DNA of 64,000 bases from Candidatus Kapaibacterium sp. Its GTDB lineage: Bacteria; Bacteroidota; Ignavibacteria; Kapaibacteriales; UBA2268. This document shows, one piece after another, positions 50,326-59,626 of the stretch (position 1 is the stretch's first letter; every line of letters starts with the position of its first letter). Made by a program: the position numbers and the translations under genes. Location: assembly GCA_026418625.1 (NCBI GenBank), contig JAOABA010000058.1:1-64000 (forward strand). Direction: 5' to 3'. The notes under the pieces are model-generated. The model was not told the DNA's origin. It searched no databases and worked only from the letters and a program-made list of their open reading frames with translations.

Positions 50326-51741
50326 TTATTTCGGCAAAAAAAGATAAAAAGTTGTCCCATTTTCTAAATTTGATTCAAATGAAATTTTGCCATCGTGTGC
50401 TTCTGCAATTGTTTTAACTATTGATAAGCCAAGCCCAGAGCCTTTCTGAGTAGTTCTCGCAATTTCTGCTTTTGTAAATCTGTTAAATATCGTATTTTTT
50501 TGTGAATCGGGTATTGGGTTTCCTTTATTATTAATACGAAAAACAGCTAAATCATTATCGTAATAAACAGAAACGGTTATCATTTCATTCGCAGGTGAGA
50601 ACTTAATAGCATTATCAAGTAAGTTGATTACAGATCTTGTTATTAATTCGTAATCTGCATTAATTTCTATTGGGTTACTAATGTCAATTTTGAATGTAAT
50701 CCCCTTTGCTCTTGCCAAATTATTAATTTTACTGACACAATCAATTGCCAATTCATCCAGTCTAACTAAAGTTTTATTAATTATTAATTGATGAGCATCG
50801 GCTCTTGCTAAAATCATTAAATCACTTGTTATTTGGTTTAACCTGTTAATTTCATTTAAACATTTTTCCAAAGAAAACTTAATTTCATCACTTAAAGTTG
50901 AATTCTTTAAAAGAAGCTCCAATTCGATTTGTATGACTGTCAGAGGAGTACGAATATCATGGGAGGCATCAGCTATGAAACGCTGCTGAGCCATAAAAGT
51001 TTGATTAAGCCGGTTAATCATATCATTAAAAGTTTTTGCAAGTCGAGAAAGCTCATCGTCGATTTTCCCAACCGGAACTCTTCTGTCAAGATTTTTCGAG
51101 GATATTTCTTTGGCTGTTTTGGTTATTTCAGATATTGGTTTTAATGATTTTCTTGCAATAACAAAACCTATTAATCCTGAAATCAATACTGACATTGGAC
51201 TTAACCAAAAAAGGATGCTTCTTAAATGAGATAATGATTCATAAAGCTTATCAAGCGATGTTACAACTATTAAATTGAAATCCTTCTTAAAATTCTTTTT
51301 TATCTCTTTCTTTTTTGTAGTGATGCTAATTGGAAGGGAATACGCTCTATATTCTGTATTTTCAAATTTAAATGTATGGAAAGTTGGTTTTATCGAAGCA
51401 ATACTTTTCTGTTCAAAGAAATTTACCAAAGAATCAATATTAATGTTTGGTAAAGATTCAAAGAAAACAGAATCAGAAGTTGAAATTATTATCTGGCTGG
51501 TTTTCCTTTGTTTATTATGCTTCATTCTATTTTCTATCATTTCATTGTAGATTTCGGATATCTCAAGCGAAGGATTTTCAATACCATTGACAAGTAATTC
51601 AGCATAATTTCTTAAATCTTCATCAATTGAGGCTCTTCTTTGATTCTCAAACAGAAAATATATAATGAAAGCCATTGTTACAATAACTATACCAGTAGCT
51701 AATGAATACCAAAGGGTTAATCTGGTTGAAATTTTTAACAT
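50326..51741 (-). CDS. Sensor histidine kinase, HAMP type
   Basis: 471 residues. Topology: TM1 (~13-33), a periplasmic sensor region (~34-165) without a recognised domain, TM2 (~175-195), HAMP linker (~195-250), then the HisKA domain with the phospho-acceptor His in ASHDIRTPLTV (~260). The ATPase domain has NLLDNAIKFSP, GSGLGLSIVK and 'NGTTFYLFLPK' at the end. It resembles the CusS/heavy-metal group in layout. Its start is 12 bases downstream of the response regulator stop, so they form a two-component operon. The signal is unknown. Confidence 0.9.
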   Translation of the reverse strand: MLKISTRLTLWYSLATGIVIVTMAFIIYFLFENQRRASIDEDLRNYAELLVNGIENPSLEISEIYNEMIENRMKHNKQRKTSQIIISTSDSVFFESLPNINIDSLVNFFEQKSIASIKPTFHTFKFENTEYRAYSLPISITTKKKEIKKNFKKDFNLIVVTSLDKLYESLSHLRSILFWLSPMSVLISGLIGFVIARKSLKPISEITKTAKEISSKNLDRRVPVGKIDDELSRLAKTFNDMINRLNQTFMAQQRFIADASHDIRTPLTVIQIELELLLKNSTLSDEIKFSLEKCLNEINRLNQITSDLMILARADAHQLIINKTLVRLDELAIDCVSKINNLARAKGITFKIDISNPIEINADYELITRSVINLLDNAIKFSPANEMITVSVYYDNDLAVFRINNKGNPIPDSQKNTIFNRFTKAEIARTTQKGSGLGLSIVKTIAEAHDGKISFESNLENGTTFYLFLPK

Positions 51742-51753
51742 TTTTTTCTGGGT

Positions 51754-52422
51754 TTATATTTCAAATTTATATCCGACTCCTCTCAAGGTAACAATATATT
51801 GCTTTTCGAATCCCTTATCAATTTTTTGCCTTAAAAACCTTACAAAGGAATCTATTACATTTGACTGTGGATCGAAATTCATATCCCAAACGTGCTCAGA
51901 AATCATTTGACGTGTTAATACTTTGTTTTTATTCATTACAAAGTATTCAAGGAGTGCGAATTCCTTGGCAGAAAGCTCAATCTGTTTGCCATTCCTTTTT
52001 ACTATTCGAGTCGATCTATCAATTTCAATTTCACCTGCAACGATTTTTGAGGTCTTTTCATCGGTATGGCGACGAACAAGAGATCTTGTCCTTGCTAATA
52101 GTTCGCCAATATGAAATGGTTTTGTTAGGTAGTCATCCGCTCCGCTATCCAAACCTTGAATCTTGTCTTCAACAGAATCAAGTGCGGTTAGCATAAGAAT
52201 TGGTGTAGTTATCTTTTCGTCTCTTATTTCTTTGCAAACCTTCCAACCATCCTTTATAGGAAGCATTATATCAAGAATAATCAGGTCATAATCATTTGTT
52301 TTGGCTAAGAATACACCCTCTTCGCCATCAGTGGCTATATCAACAGAATAATATTGTTCTTTTAAGCTTTTTTGTATTGCTTCTCCAACTTGCTCATCAT
52401 CTTCAATTACAAGTATTCTCAT
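51754..52422 (-). CDS. OmpR/PhoB-family response regulator
   Basis: 222 residues. The receiver domain has the acidic pair EDDE (8-10), phospho-acceptor Asp51 in LIILDIMLP and Lys in YLTKPF. The C-terminal winged helix (~125-222) has 'ELSAKEFALLEYFVMNKNKV' and 'VDSFVRFLRQKIDKG' type motifs and ends 'TLRGVGYKFEI', the classic OmpR signature. It is first gene of the pair with the histidine kinase. Targets are not evident; nearby candidates are the Lys/Glu-rich secreted protein downstream and the OsmC gene upstream. Confidence 0.93.
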   Translation of the reverse strand: MRILVIEDDEQVGEAIQKSLKEQYYSVDIATDGEEGVFLAKTNDYDLIILDIMLPIKDGWKVCKEIRDEKITTPILMLTALDSVEDKIQGLDSGADDYLTKPFHIGELLARTRSLVRRHTDEKTSKIVAGEIEIDRSTRIVKRNGKQIELSAKEFALLEYFVMNKNKVLTRQMISEHVWDMNFDPQSNVIDSFVRFLRQKIDKGFEKQYIVTLRGVGYKFEI

Positions 52423-52536
52423 ATTAGTAAAAGTTAATTGGGATGCAAAAAATTAAAAAATCAAACTTAATTAATTTCTAAAAAATCAAGGTAATAATAA
52501 TATATTTTATTTAAGAATAAAAATAAATTTAAAATT

Positions 52537-52563
52537 CCTCCGAAAGCTCCAAACTTTCGGAGG
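52537..52563 (-). terminator. Intrinsic terminator after osmC-like gene
   Basis: CCTCCGAAAG pairs perfectly with CTTTCGGAGG across a 7-base loop. On the minus strand it follows the OsmC-like stop by 11 bases and is followed by AATTTT. Confidence 0.85.
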
Positions 52564-52574
52564 TTTAAATCTAA

Positions 52575-52988
52575 CTATACCATTTTTGCTTCCCAAGTTA
52601 AATTACAGCCTGATCTCTTTATCATTGCTGAGATGCTGCAATAAGTCCCTTCGGATAATTCAATTGATCTTTCCAAATCTTTTAATTCAGCATCAGGGCT
52701 TTTAAGTTCGTAAACTAAATGAATATCGGTGAATACTTTGGGATGGCTGTCTGCTCTTTTCCCTTCAATATTCAAAGTGATACCTTCGACAGTTTTTCTC
52801 TTTTTTCTTAAAATGCTTACTACGTCCATCAATGTGCAGGCACCAAGAGCTTGAAGCAGAACTTCCATTGGTGTTGGAGCAGAATCATCACCACCAACCT
52901 TATCAGTTGTATCAAAATATGTTATATGATTACGGCTGTCTTTTCCCATAAATCGCAAGTTCTTGTCTAATTCGAGAGTAACTTTCAT
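52575..52988 (-). CDS. OsmC-family protein
   Basis: 137 residues with the OsmC/YhfA pattern: 'GGDDSAPTPMEVLLQALGAC', then TLMDVVSILRKKR, and a second Cys in SEGTYCSISAMIKRS. OsmC and Ohr use a Cys pair to reduce organic hydroperoxides; this one is nearer to the YhfA-like subgroup, whose activity is less certain. It is cytosolic and monocistronic, with a CCTCC/GGAGG ribosome-binding site upstream and its own terminator downstream. Confidence 0.88.
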   Translation of the reverse strand: MKVTLELDKNLRFMGKDSRNHITYFDTTDKVGGDDSAPTPMEVLLQALGACTLMDVVSILRKKRKTVEGITLNIEGKRADSHPKVFTDIHLVYELKSPDAELKDLERSIELSEGTYCSISAMIKRSGCNLTWEAKMV

Positions 52989-53086
52989 TTTTCCTCCATT
53001 TCTAAAAAGATTTTTTTTAAATGATAAAATTAATTAATTTTTAAAAATAATAATGACGAATTTGTTTAATTTTTTTGGGAGCGATA

Positions 53087-53485
53087 ATGGATGATTTTAC
53101 TACTTCCGCTGTAAGTTATGATAATAGCGATCCAAGGTTTATTGAAATGGTGAAGAAAATGGCTAGCGATATGAAATTTAATGGCATTTTTTGTATTATC
53201 TATGGAGCATTAACTTGTTTATCAATAGTTGGCGCAGTTATTGGTGTTCCGCTAATATTTGCAGGTTTAAGATTGAATGAATCTTCTGATTTATTCAAAG
53301 CATATCTTAATACAGGTGATTTTATATCGCTTTCTAATGCATTAGAGCGTCAGGGAAGATATTTCTTTATCAACAAAGTACTTATTATTATTGCTTTAGT
53401 TTTATTAGCACTTTATATAGTTTTGATAATTGTATTAATTTCATCGGGTTTGTTTTTAGGAAGTAGAGGTTTTGATTTTAATTAA
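53087..53485 (+). CDS. Small two-TM membrane protein (DUF5362-like)
   Basis: About 132 residues from ATG 53087, preceded by GGGAG at 6 bases; a TTG 12 bases earlier is less likely. A soluble N-terminal segment contains '[20 protein letters not shown]'. Two hydrophobic stretches follow (~30-60 and ~100-130), separated by a soluble loop '[18 protein letters not shown]'. It resembles small DUF5362-type proteins of Bacteroidota, which have no known function. The stop overlaps the purE start (TAATG), so they are co-translated. Confidence 0.75.
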   Translation: MDDFTTSAVSYDNSDPRFIEMVKKMASDMKFNGIFCIIYGALTCLSIVGAVIGVPLIFAGLRLNESSDLFKAYLNTGDFISLSNALERQGRYFFINKVLIIIALVLLALYIVLIIVLISSGLFLGSRGFDFN

Positions 53486-53985
53486 TGAAAAGTAAGAGTT
53501 CAATAGTTGGAATCATAATGGGTAGCGACTCCGATTTACCCACTATGAAACAGGCAGCCGAAATATGCCAAGAGTTCGGAGTTCCTTATGAAATGAAAGT
53601 TGTTTCTGCCCATAGAACCCCTCTCGATATGACAGAATATGGGCAGACCGCTCATAAAAGGGGTTTAAAGGTCATTATTGCCGGCGCTGGAGGTTCAGCC
53701 CATCTACCCGGTATGATAGCAGCAAATACTCCATTGCCGGTTATCGGTGTTCCAATTCAATCAAAGGCTCTGAATGGTCTCGATTCATTGCTGTCAATTG
53801 TCCAGATGCCGCCGGGCGTTCCCGTAGCCACTGTGGCAATTGGAGCAGGGAAAAACGCTGGACTTCTTGCAATAGAAATCCTTTCCGTTTCAGATGAGAG
53901 CTTATTGAAAAAAATGACCGAATATAAAGAAAAAATGGCTGAGGAGTCCCGGGCAAAGAATAATAATCCAGAGTTCAAGTTTTAA
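53485..53985 (+). CDS. purE: N5-carboxyaminoimidazole ribonucleotide mutase PurE
   Basis: 166 residues, class I PurE. Motifs: '[17 protein letters not shown]', '[11 protein letters not shown]', and '[20 protein letters not shown]' with the mobile active-site His loop. It converts N5-CAIR to CAIR in purine synthesis; class I PurE normally works with PurK, which is not in this window. The start overlaps the preceding stop, and a strong terminator follows 16 bases after its stop. Confidence 0.95.
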   Translation: MKSKSSIVGIIMGSDSDLPTMKQAAEICQEFGVPYEMKVVSAHRTPLDMTEYGQTAHKRGLKVIIAGAGGSAHLPGMIAANTPLPVIGVPIQSKALNGLDSLLSIVQMPPGVPVATVAIGAGKNAGLLAIEILSVSDESLLKKMTEYKEKMAEESRAKNNNPEFKF

Positions 53986-54001
53986 ATAATTTGTTTTTTA
54001 T

Positions 54002-54027
54002 AGGGGTGGTTTTGTATTTCCACCCCT
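54002..54027. terminator. Terminator between purE and convergent T9SS gene
   Basis: AGGGGTGG pairs with CCACCCCT across a 10-base loop and is followed by GTTTTT on the plus strand. The upstream TTTTTTAT gives a usable A/T tail on the other strand, so it may be bidirectional. Confidence 0.85.
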
Positions 54028-54034
54028 GTTTTTA

Positions 54035-54709
54035 CTATCTCTCATATAAAAATTTCTTTATAGCCACTGTTTCAGATGTTGATAATCTTAAAAAATATAC
54101 CCCATTAGGTATTGTAGCACCAGTTTCATCTCTCCCATCCCAATTATTTGTGTGTCTTCCTGCAAATTTTTCTCCATTTTCTAAAAATCTTACAGTGATA
54201 CCATTTATGTCAATAATTTCCAAGCTAATTGTTGTATTTTTATTTAAGCTATAACTGATAATTATTTCAGAAAAATTTATGTTCTGTGTTATATTGATTT
54301 CATATTGATCATTTATAGAATTAACTGCATCGATAATTCCATTAACATTTGGTTTACTTCTTTCATCACCCGGATTTGTTACCAGATCAGGATTTCCGGG
54401 TGCAGAATTACCCGATTTCCATTCTCCATTTGGATCTTGAAGCTCTTCTCCATTTGTAAAACCATCGCCGTCAGAATCCAGTTTAGCAAGTTCTGAACCC
54501 CACTGAACAATATCTTTATTTAAAAAATTTTTTTCAATTTCTTTTCCGAATGGATTTCTGGCTCCTCCAGTTTCGGATGTGTGACAAGATAAACAAGAAA
54601 ACTTAGCACCATTCGGAATCTGCCCTACTCTTGGTGGTTTTGAAAAACTTGTCTGGAAAACAAATGCTACCAGAAAAAAAGCTATTATAATTGTTAGAAA
54701 TATTTTCAT
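54035..54709 (-). CDS. Mono-haem (CxxCH) T9SS-exported protein
   Basis: 224 residues: signal peptide (1-23, ending SFS); a short haem-binding segment with CLSCH (Cys39, Cys42, His43), followed by 'SETGGARNPFGKEIEKNF'; a Ca-binding-like repeat 'LDSDGDGFTNGEEL' (~76-90); then a FlgD-Ig/T9SS C-terminal domain (~150-224; 'WDGRDETGATIPNGVYFLRL', ending KKFLYER). A haem would be attached in the periplasm before T9SS export. This is far smaller than usual cytochromes, so it could be a minimal surface electron carrier or an eroded one. The axial sixth ligand is not obvious. Confidence 0.8.
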   Translation of the reverse strand: MKIFLTIIIAFFLVAFVFQTSFSKPPRVGQIPNGAKFSCLSCHTSETGGARNPFGKEIEKNFLNKDIVQWGSELAKLDSDGDGFTNGEELQDPNGEWKSGNSAPGNPDLVTNPGDERSKPNVNGIIDAVNSINDQYEINITQNINFSEIIISYSLNKNTTISLEIIDINGITVRFLENGEKFAGRHTNNWDGRDETGATIPNGVYFLRLSTSETVAIKKFLYER

Positions 54710-54804
54710 ATAAACTCTCTAAAATTAATTTAAACAAAAAACAATATTAATAAATCATAATAAAGTATTTTGTTACAAATAATTTTAATACTTAATAAAA
54801 AAAA

Positions 54805-54828
54805 CACCCTCAAAAATTTCTGAGGGTG
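54805..54828 (-). terminator. Terminator of the PD40-OmpA gene
   Basis: CACCCTCA and TGAGGGTG pair across an 8-base loop. Read on the minus strand, it lies 35 bases after the gene's stop and is followed by eight T. Confidence 0.9.
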
Positions 54829-54862
54829 CTTTTATATCTAAATATATAAGTTTTTAATAGTC

Positions 54863-57508
54863 TTATTCTTCGCCCAAAATCGGTGTTTTTATCAAAACCT
54901 GAACTGTTCTGTTGTAAAACCTTCCTTCTGGTAATTCATTTGAATAAAGAGGTTCATCTTCGCCAACCCCTCTTCGATTAATAACACCAACTTTACCGCC
55001 GGTCTTTTTCATTATTCCATCATAGACAGTTTTTGATCTGTTTTCTGATAATTTTTGATTATGCTCATACAAACCAACTATATCTGTGTGCCCGATTACT
55101 TCAACGAAAGAATTGGGTTTAACTCTTTCATAAACATAATCATTCATAATTTTGTCATTTATGGGACCAGCAATAAACTTATCGAATGGGAAAAGAATTA
55201 AACTGTATCTTTCAATCGTGCTGTCATTTTGTTTCTGAACAAGTTTCTCGAGAGTTGTTACTTGCATAACAGGAATTGTAATTGGATCTGATTCGCATTC
55301 CCTACCTGAACCAGTTGTTACAACAAGCTTTGCAACGTAGGGTTTGTCATCTTTTGGATATCCACCGTCAGGGTTAGTCCAGTCCCAAATATGAGTTTCT
55401 TTTGTAGTTCCAACGTTTGTTAATGTATTCCAATTTTTTCCATCCCTATTTATCACAATTCTTCTCTTGGTTACTAATGCATCTTCAATTCCATTTTTCA
55501 TCTTGAATGTCATCTCTTCGGGTTGGGGGAATGTCTTTGGATCTTTGTCAAATACAGGTTTCATAATATTCCAATCATTCGACCTGATTTCAACACGGCG
55601 ATTTTCAACTATACCCAATGAATCTTTCAAATTGGATATTACTTCTGGTTTATCTCTGAAAGTTAGTTTCATCCTGCTTTCATCAATTTTCCAGACATTT
55701 TTTAAGTAGTTAAACACATTTGTTGCTCTTTCTTTGGAGAGGTTTGGTCTTTTTTCTTCGGGGGTAGTTCCATCATTGCAACCGACAATTTCAATTTTTG
55801 CATCTGGGAATTTTGTTAATCTATAGCCATAGATATTCAAAATATGATAATATTTATCCAATGTTCCACCCGCAATTGTAGTATCAGTAAATCCTGCAGT
55901 TCTATCACTCGAGGGGAATAAGATATATCTTTTTGGTATTTCAGATGAACCAAGATCGAAAAAGACATAATTCAGTAATGGATAAAGATCCCAAGTCTGA
56001 AATTGCTCCATAACCAACCCTCTGAAATTGGCTATTTTCGGATTTGTTGCTTTGTTTCTTGCAACATAGGTTGCTTCATCCATAGTTGCAGATAAAACCG
56101 GCTTTTGCCCAAGCATCAATGTATCATAGATAATATCTGCAAAAACTTCGGTCTCTTCTACTTTCTTTGTAACAGAAGGCTTATTTACTCTTTGTATCTT
56201 TGTAACTTTTCCATATTTTGGATTTTCTGCGGTAATTTCTAAATCAACATATTTATTATTAGCTTTTGGATCGCCATAGTCAGTGTTAGAAACAACCATT
56301 TGTAGTTCGATTTTGTCCAAAGTTAATTCTTCGCTCACCACTCTGTTTGTAATTGGATTTTTAACAGTTACCAAAGAAGGTATATTTTGCCCAGAGCATT
56401 CATCAATAACATAAATCTTTAAATTGATAGCTCTGAAAAATGTGGGAACAAAAGCCATAAATATGTCAAGATCTCCCTGATAACCGGGTAGGTCTTTTCT
56501 ATTAGATGAAAAATATAGAATATCACCAGCTGCTGGTAGAGTGATGAAATATTCATCTTGTTTGGTGTTAATTGGTTCTTGCAAATTTACTGGTTTGGAC
56601 CATTTGCCATCCTCAAATCTTGAATAGTAAAAATCTAAACCACCGATTTTGTCAGGATAACCATTAGAAGCAAAGAAAAGTGTGGTATTATCGGCTGCAA
56701 TAAATGGAGATGCTTCTTGACCCTTTGTATTCAAACCTTCGAGATTTTTTGCAGGTAACCACTCATCTTTATCAAAATCATAATCACTATACCAAATATC
56801 GAAATTCTCTTTTTTACCTTCTCCATTACTATTAGGTCCTTTCCTTGTAGAAACAAAATAAATTCTTGATTTGTCCGGTGCTATCGAAGGTTGAGAATCA
56901 AAAGACGGTGAATTGACATTTGGACCTAAATTAACGGGTCTCCCCCATTTATCACCCTCGATGGTTGTCATATAAATATCGCAATCTCCAAAACCATCAG
57001 GTCTATTGCAAGCTGTGAAATAAAGAGATTGACGGTCAGCGGCTATTGATGCTGCACCTTCGTTTAATCTTGTGTTAACTCCCAAATCACCTAAATTTAT
57101 GGTAGTATCGATATTAAATGGTTGAAAGAAAATCGTATCTAAACGGTCATTTTTCTTTGCAGCCCAAAAATCGTGAGAAGGCTCCCCTTTTTCATTAAGT
57201 TTGCTTCCCGGTCTATTAGAGACATAGTATAATGTCCTACCGTCAGCACTAATTGTCGGAGCATAATCTAACCCTTTCCAGTTGACAACAGGACCAAGAT
57301 TAATAATCCTGATTCTTTTCCTTTCGGTCAAAAGAATGTTTTCATCATCCTGCTGAATTGCTGCATTCATAGCGATATCCTCTATCGAAGCGGCATAAAG
57401 ATAAAACTCCTCTTGATTATTACTGCTTGTTTGTTCGCCCGATTTAAGGGCTAAAGAAGCGAAAATGAAAAGAAAAAATAACGACAGAATTGTAAAACAT
57501 CTTTGCAT
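54863..57508 (-). CDS. PD40 beta-propeller / OmpA-family outer-membrane protein
   Basis: 881 residues: signal peptide (1-22); WD40-like PD40 (TolB-type) repeats (~65-355; 'APTISADGRTLYYVSNRPGS', 'ASIAADRQSLYFTACNRPDG', 'PSIAPDKSRIYFVSTRKGP'). A carboxypeptidase-regulatory-like segment (~365-470) and a first OmpA-like domain (~515-650; 'KIEIVGCNDGTTPEEKRPNL', 'VENRRVEI') follow. Next is an Ig-like linker ('HIWDWTNPDGGYPKDDKPYV'), then a second OmpA-like domain to the end ('FVEVIGHTDIVGLYEHNQKL', 'FYNRTVQVLI'). Family members are peptidoglycan-linked outer-membrane proteins, including T9SS PorE-type components, but PorE has a single OmpA domain, so identity is not claimed. Monocistronic. Confidence 0.85.
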   Translation of the reverse strand: MQRCFTILSLFFLFIFASLALKSGEQTSSNNQEEFYLYAASIEDIAMNAAIQQDDENILLTERKRIRIINLGPVVNWKGLDYAPTISADGRTLYYVSNRPGSKLNEKGEPSHDFWAAKKNDRLDTIFFQPFNIDTTINLGDLGVNTRLNEGAASIAADRQSLYFTACNRPDGFGDCDIYMTTIEGDKWGRPVNLGPNVNSPSFDSQPSIAPDKSRIYFVSTRKGPNSNGEGKKENFDIWYSDYDFDKDEWLPAKNLEGLNTKGQEASPFIAADNTTLFFASNGYPDKIGGLDFYYSRFEDGKWSKPVNLQEPINTKQDEYFITLPAAGDILYFSSNRKDLPGYQGDLDIFMAFVPTFFRAINLKIYVIDECSGQNIPSLVTVKNPITNRVVSEELTLDKIELQMVVSNTDYGDPKANNKYVDLEITAENPKYGKVTKIQRVNKPSVTKKVEETEVFADIIYDTLMLGQKPVLSATMDEATYVARNKATNPKIANFRGLVMEQFQTWDLYPLLNYVFFDLGSSEIPKRYILFPSSDRTAGFTDTTIAGGTLDKYYHILNIYGYRLTKFPDAKIEIVGCNDGTTPEEKRPNLSKERATNVFNYLKNVWKIDESRMKLTFRDKPEVISNLKDSLGIVENRRVEIRSNDWNIMKPVFDKDPKTFPQPEEMTFKMKNGIEDALVTKRRIVINRDGKNWNTLTNVGTTKETHIWDWTNPDGGYPKDDKPYVAKLVVTTGSGRECESDPITIPVMQVTTLEKLVQKQNDSTIERYSLILFPFDKFIAGPINDKIMNDYVYERVKPNSFVEVIGHTDIVGLYEHNQKLSENRSKTVYDGIMKKTGGKVGVINRRGVGEDEPLYSNELPEGRFYNRTVQVLIKTPILGEE

Positions 57509-57757
57509 AAGCTCTAACCTAGTATTAATACTTAAAAAAATTTATGATTTTTTAAATTTTTCAAAAATTTTTTTCTATCAACTGATAGAAATATCTCCAT
57601 TTTAATAATCAAAAAAAATGATTATTAATTTATCTTACCTTCGAAGTTTTAATTTAATTGAAAAACAAATAATTCACAAATATTTTGCAATTTTTTTTCT
57701 AAAAATATTAAGAAATTGTTAAAAATATGTGTTTTAAATTGCTTTAAAGCTAAATAA

Positions 57758-58324
57758 TCAGATGCTCAATTTTTTTGAAACATCCTGCAAAAGCCATTCA
57801 TCTAATGTTTGAGCATTTTTATCCTTTTCTGACAAGATCGGATCATTTATACCCCAATCAATACCTATTTTAGGGTCGTTCCAGTTAATAGCACCCTCGC
57901 CTGTTTTATTCCATAAAGCAGTGCATTTATATTGCATCTCACAAAAGTCAGATGTAGCAAGGAAACCGTTGGCAAATCCGGGTGGAACCCATATTATATT
58001 TCTATTTTCAGCTGATAATTCAAACCCAATCCATTGCCCTAAAGTTGGAGAGTTATGACGAATATCAACTTCGACTACAAATGCACTTCCATAGGTTACT
58101 CTTATTAATTTACCCATTGGCGGATCGAACTGGAAATGCATACCCCTTATTACATTTTTTATAGAGCCTGAATGATTGTCCTGCAAAAATATCGTTGGCA
58201 ATCCCAATTCTTCAAATTGATTGCTTTTCCAAGACTCCATAAAAAAACCCCTTTCATCTTCAAATACTTGGGGTTTAAACAATATTACTCCATTTAAATG
58301 TTCAGATACTTTTATCAATCCCAA
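57758..58324 (-). CDS. rfbC: dTDP-4-dehydrorhamnose 3,5-epimerase
   Basis: 188 residues, RmlC cupin: 'GVILFKPQVFEDERGFFMES', the catalytic His63 in RGMHFQFDPPMGKLIRV, 'VEVDIRHNSPTLGQWIG' and 'IWVPPGFANGFLATSDFCEM'. It epimerises C3 and C5 of dTDP-4-keto-6-deoxyglucose in dTDP-L-rhamnose synthesis for surface polysaccharide. RfbA, RfbB and RfbD are not in this window. It follows the unknown membrane gene by 13 bases on the same strand. Confidence 0.94.
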   Translation of the reverse strand: MGLIKVSEHLNGVILFKPQVFEDERGFFMESWKSNQFEELGLPTIFLQDNHSGSIKNVIRGMHFQFDPPMGKLIRVTYGSAFVVEVDIRHNSPTLGQWIGFELSAENRNIIWVPPGFANGFLATSDFCEMQYKCTALWNKTGEGAINWNDPKIGIDWGINDPILSEKDKNAQTLDEWLLQDVSKKLSI

Positions 58325-58337
58325 TTTTTTACCCTAT

Positions 58338-59318
58338 TTATTTTTTTGAACTCTTTTTATTACTTTTAATAAAAACTTTAAGTAAACTTTCTATCTCTTT
58401 CGATGACCCAAATTCATCTCCCAATAGCTGTTTTGAAGAATTTTTTGAAAGAATATCTTTAAGACCCTCCTCTTCACTTTTTGTATACATTAACGTAAAT
58501 GCGTATGCTATTAGTAATGAAAATTCAAGACCAAGGGCAAACAAAACAAGAGATGGCTGCGTGGGTGGTATGAATTTTAAACCTCTCAAACCAATTATTA
58601 TAATCAATACTGCTGCACCTATATAAACCAGTCCCAAAACTGTGTTTCCATATTTAACACTAAAATGATAACGCATATACATTATTAACCCATCGTTCAA
58701 ATGGAATAGTTTATACATAAAATTTGATTCCATCCATTTTATTGCTTTGTAGAGAGCTTTTAAATCCTCGAGTGGAATTTTCCATTCATCTACATAAAGA
58801 TGCATATTTCTTATATCAGCTTGACTTATTTCTTGTAAAATTATCTGGTGTTCTTTTTCAGTATAAAAGCCAAACTTTTCTGAAGCTATCTGATTAATGA
58901 AATTTGCTATTTCCCGTTCGATTTTTTGACTAATATAACCATATTTTCCGGGTAGAAGAGCTGAAACAATGACTGATAACCCAACACCAAAAGTTAAACT
59001 CAAAAATGAAATTGATAACAATGGGTTGAACCAATACCTCGACTCCTCCGGTGTTTTATGAAAAATATCTACCGCCCAAGATAAAAAATAGGATGTCCTT
59101 ACCAATGGTTCCTTCGATGTTATATAATATGAAACTAATTCACCACTATTATAAACCTTGCCCATCAAAGTTACTTCCAATATCATCTGTAAAAATGGAA
59201 GCATTAATAAAAAGATTAAGATTACAAATGAAATCGTAAGAAAAATAAAAAGAAAAATCTGGGCTGTGTTATGCTCTGTTAATTCAAAATAAGTAATATT
59301 TTTTTTACTATTTGGCAT
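58338..59318 (-). CDS. Membrane protein of unknown function
   Basis: 326 residues, not recognised. A long hydrophobic stretch is at ~20-50, another at ~95-122, then a soluble helical domain (~125-215; 'QKIEREIANFINQIASEKFG', 'HLYVDEWKIPLEDLKALYKA'). Two adjacent TM segments follow (~225-247 and ~258-280), and a charged C-terminus with Ser/Lys repeats (KKSSKK). The layout suggests a four-TM inner-membrane protein with a cytosolic helical domain. It is co-directional with rfbC (13-base gap), so a role linked to surface polysaccharide is possible but unproven. Confidence 0.65.
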   Translation of the reverse strand: MPNSKKNITYFELTEHNTAQIFLFIFLTISFVILIFLLMLPFLQMILEVTLMGKVYNSGELVSYYITSKEPLVRTSYFLSWAVDIFHKTPEESRYWFNPLLSISFLSLTFGVGLSVIVSALLPGKYGYISQKIEREIANFINQIASEKFGFYTEKEHQIILQEISQADIRNMHLYVDEWKIPLEDLKALYKAIKWMESNFMYKLFHLNDGLIMYMRYHFSVKYGNTVLGLVYIGAAVLIIIIGLRGLKFIPPTQPSLVLFALGLEFSLLIAYAFTLMYTKSEEEGLKDILSKNSSKQLLGDEFGSSKEIESLLKVFIKSNKKSSKK

Positions 59319-59626
59319 TTATTTATTCTTTTCGATTTTTTTCTTTTTTTCCATTGCTAAAATAGTAATTTAAGGATATTTTTTCTTATTACATTTTTTC
59401 TGTTGCATTTATTGTAAAAGCTATACTTTTGATCTTTTTAACAAAAAAGTTCAAATCACTAAAAACAAAAATCGTTCCAATGTAAAGATTAATAATTTAA
59501 AAACTTATCTTATGCTGATAATTTTCGTTTTTTTTTGCTTGCTCTGTGGAAAAAAATTTTTTAAATAAAAATGTTTGATACTCTCTTTGACCTTTCGGGA
59601 AATCCTTTTTGTCCTTTTTATTACTG

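Noticed and set aside
54863-57508. Calling this gene PorE
   Set aside because: It shares PD40, CpcE-like and OmpA parts with PorE-like proteins but has two OmpA-like domains and no neighbouring por genes, so the name is not justified.
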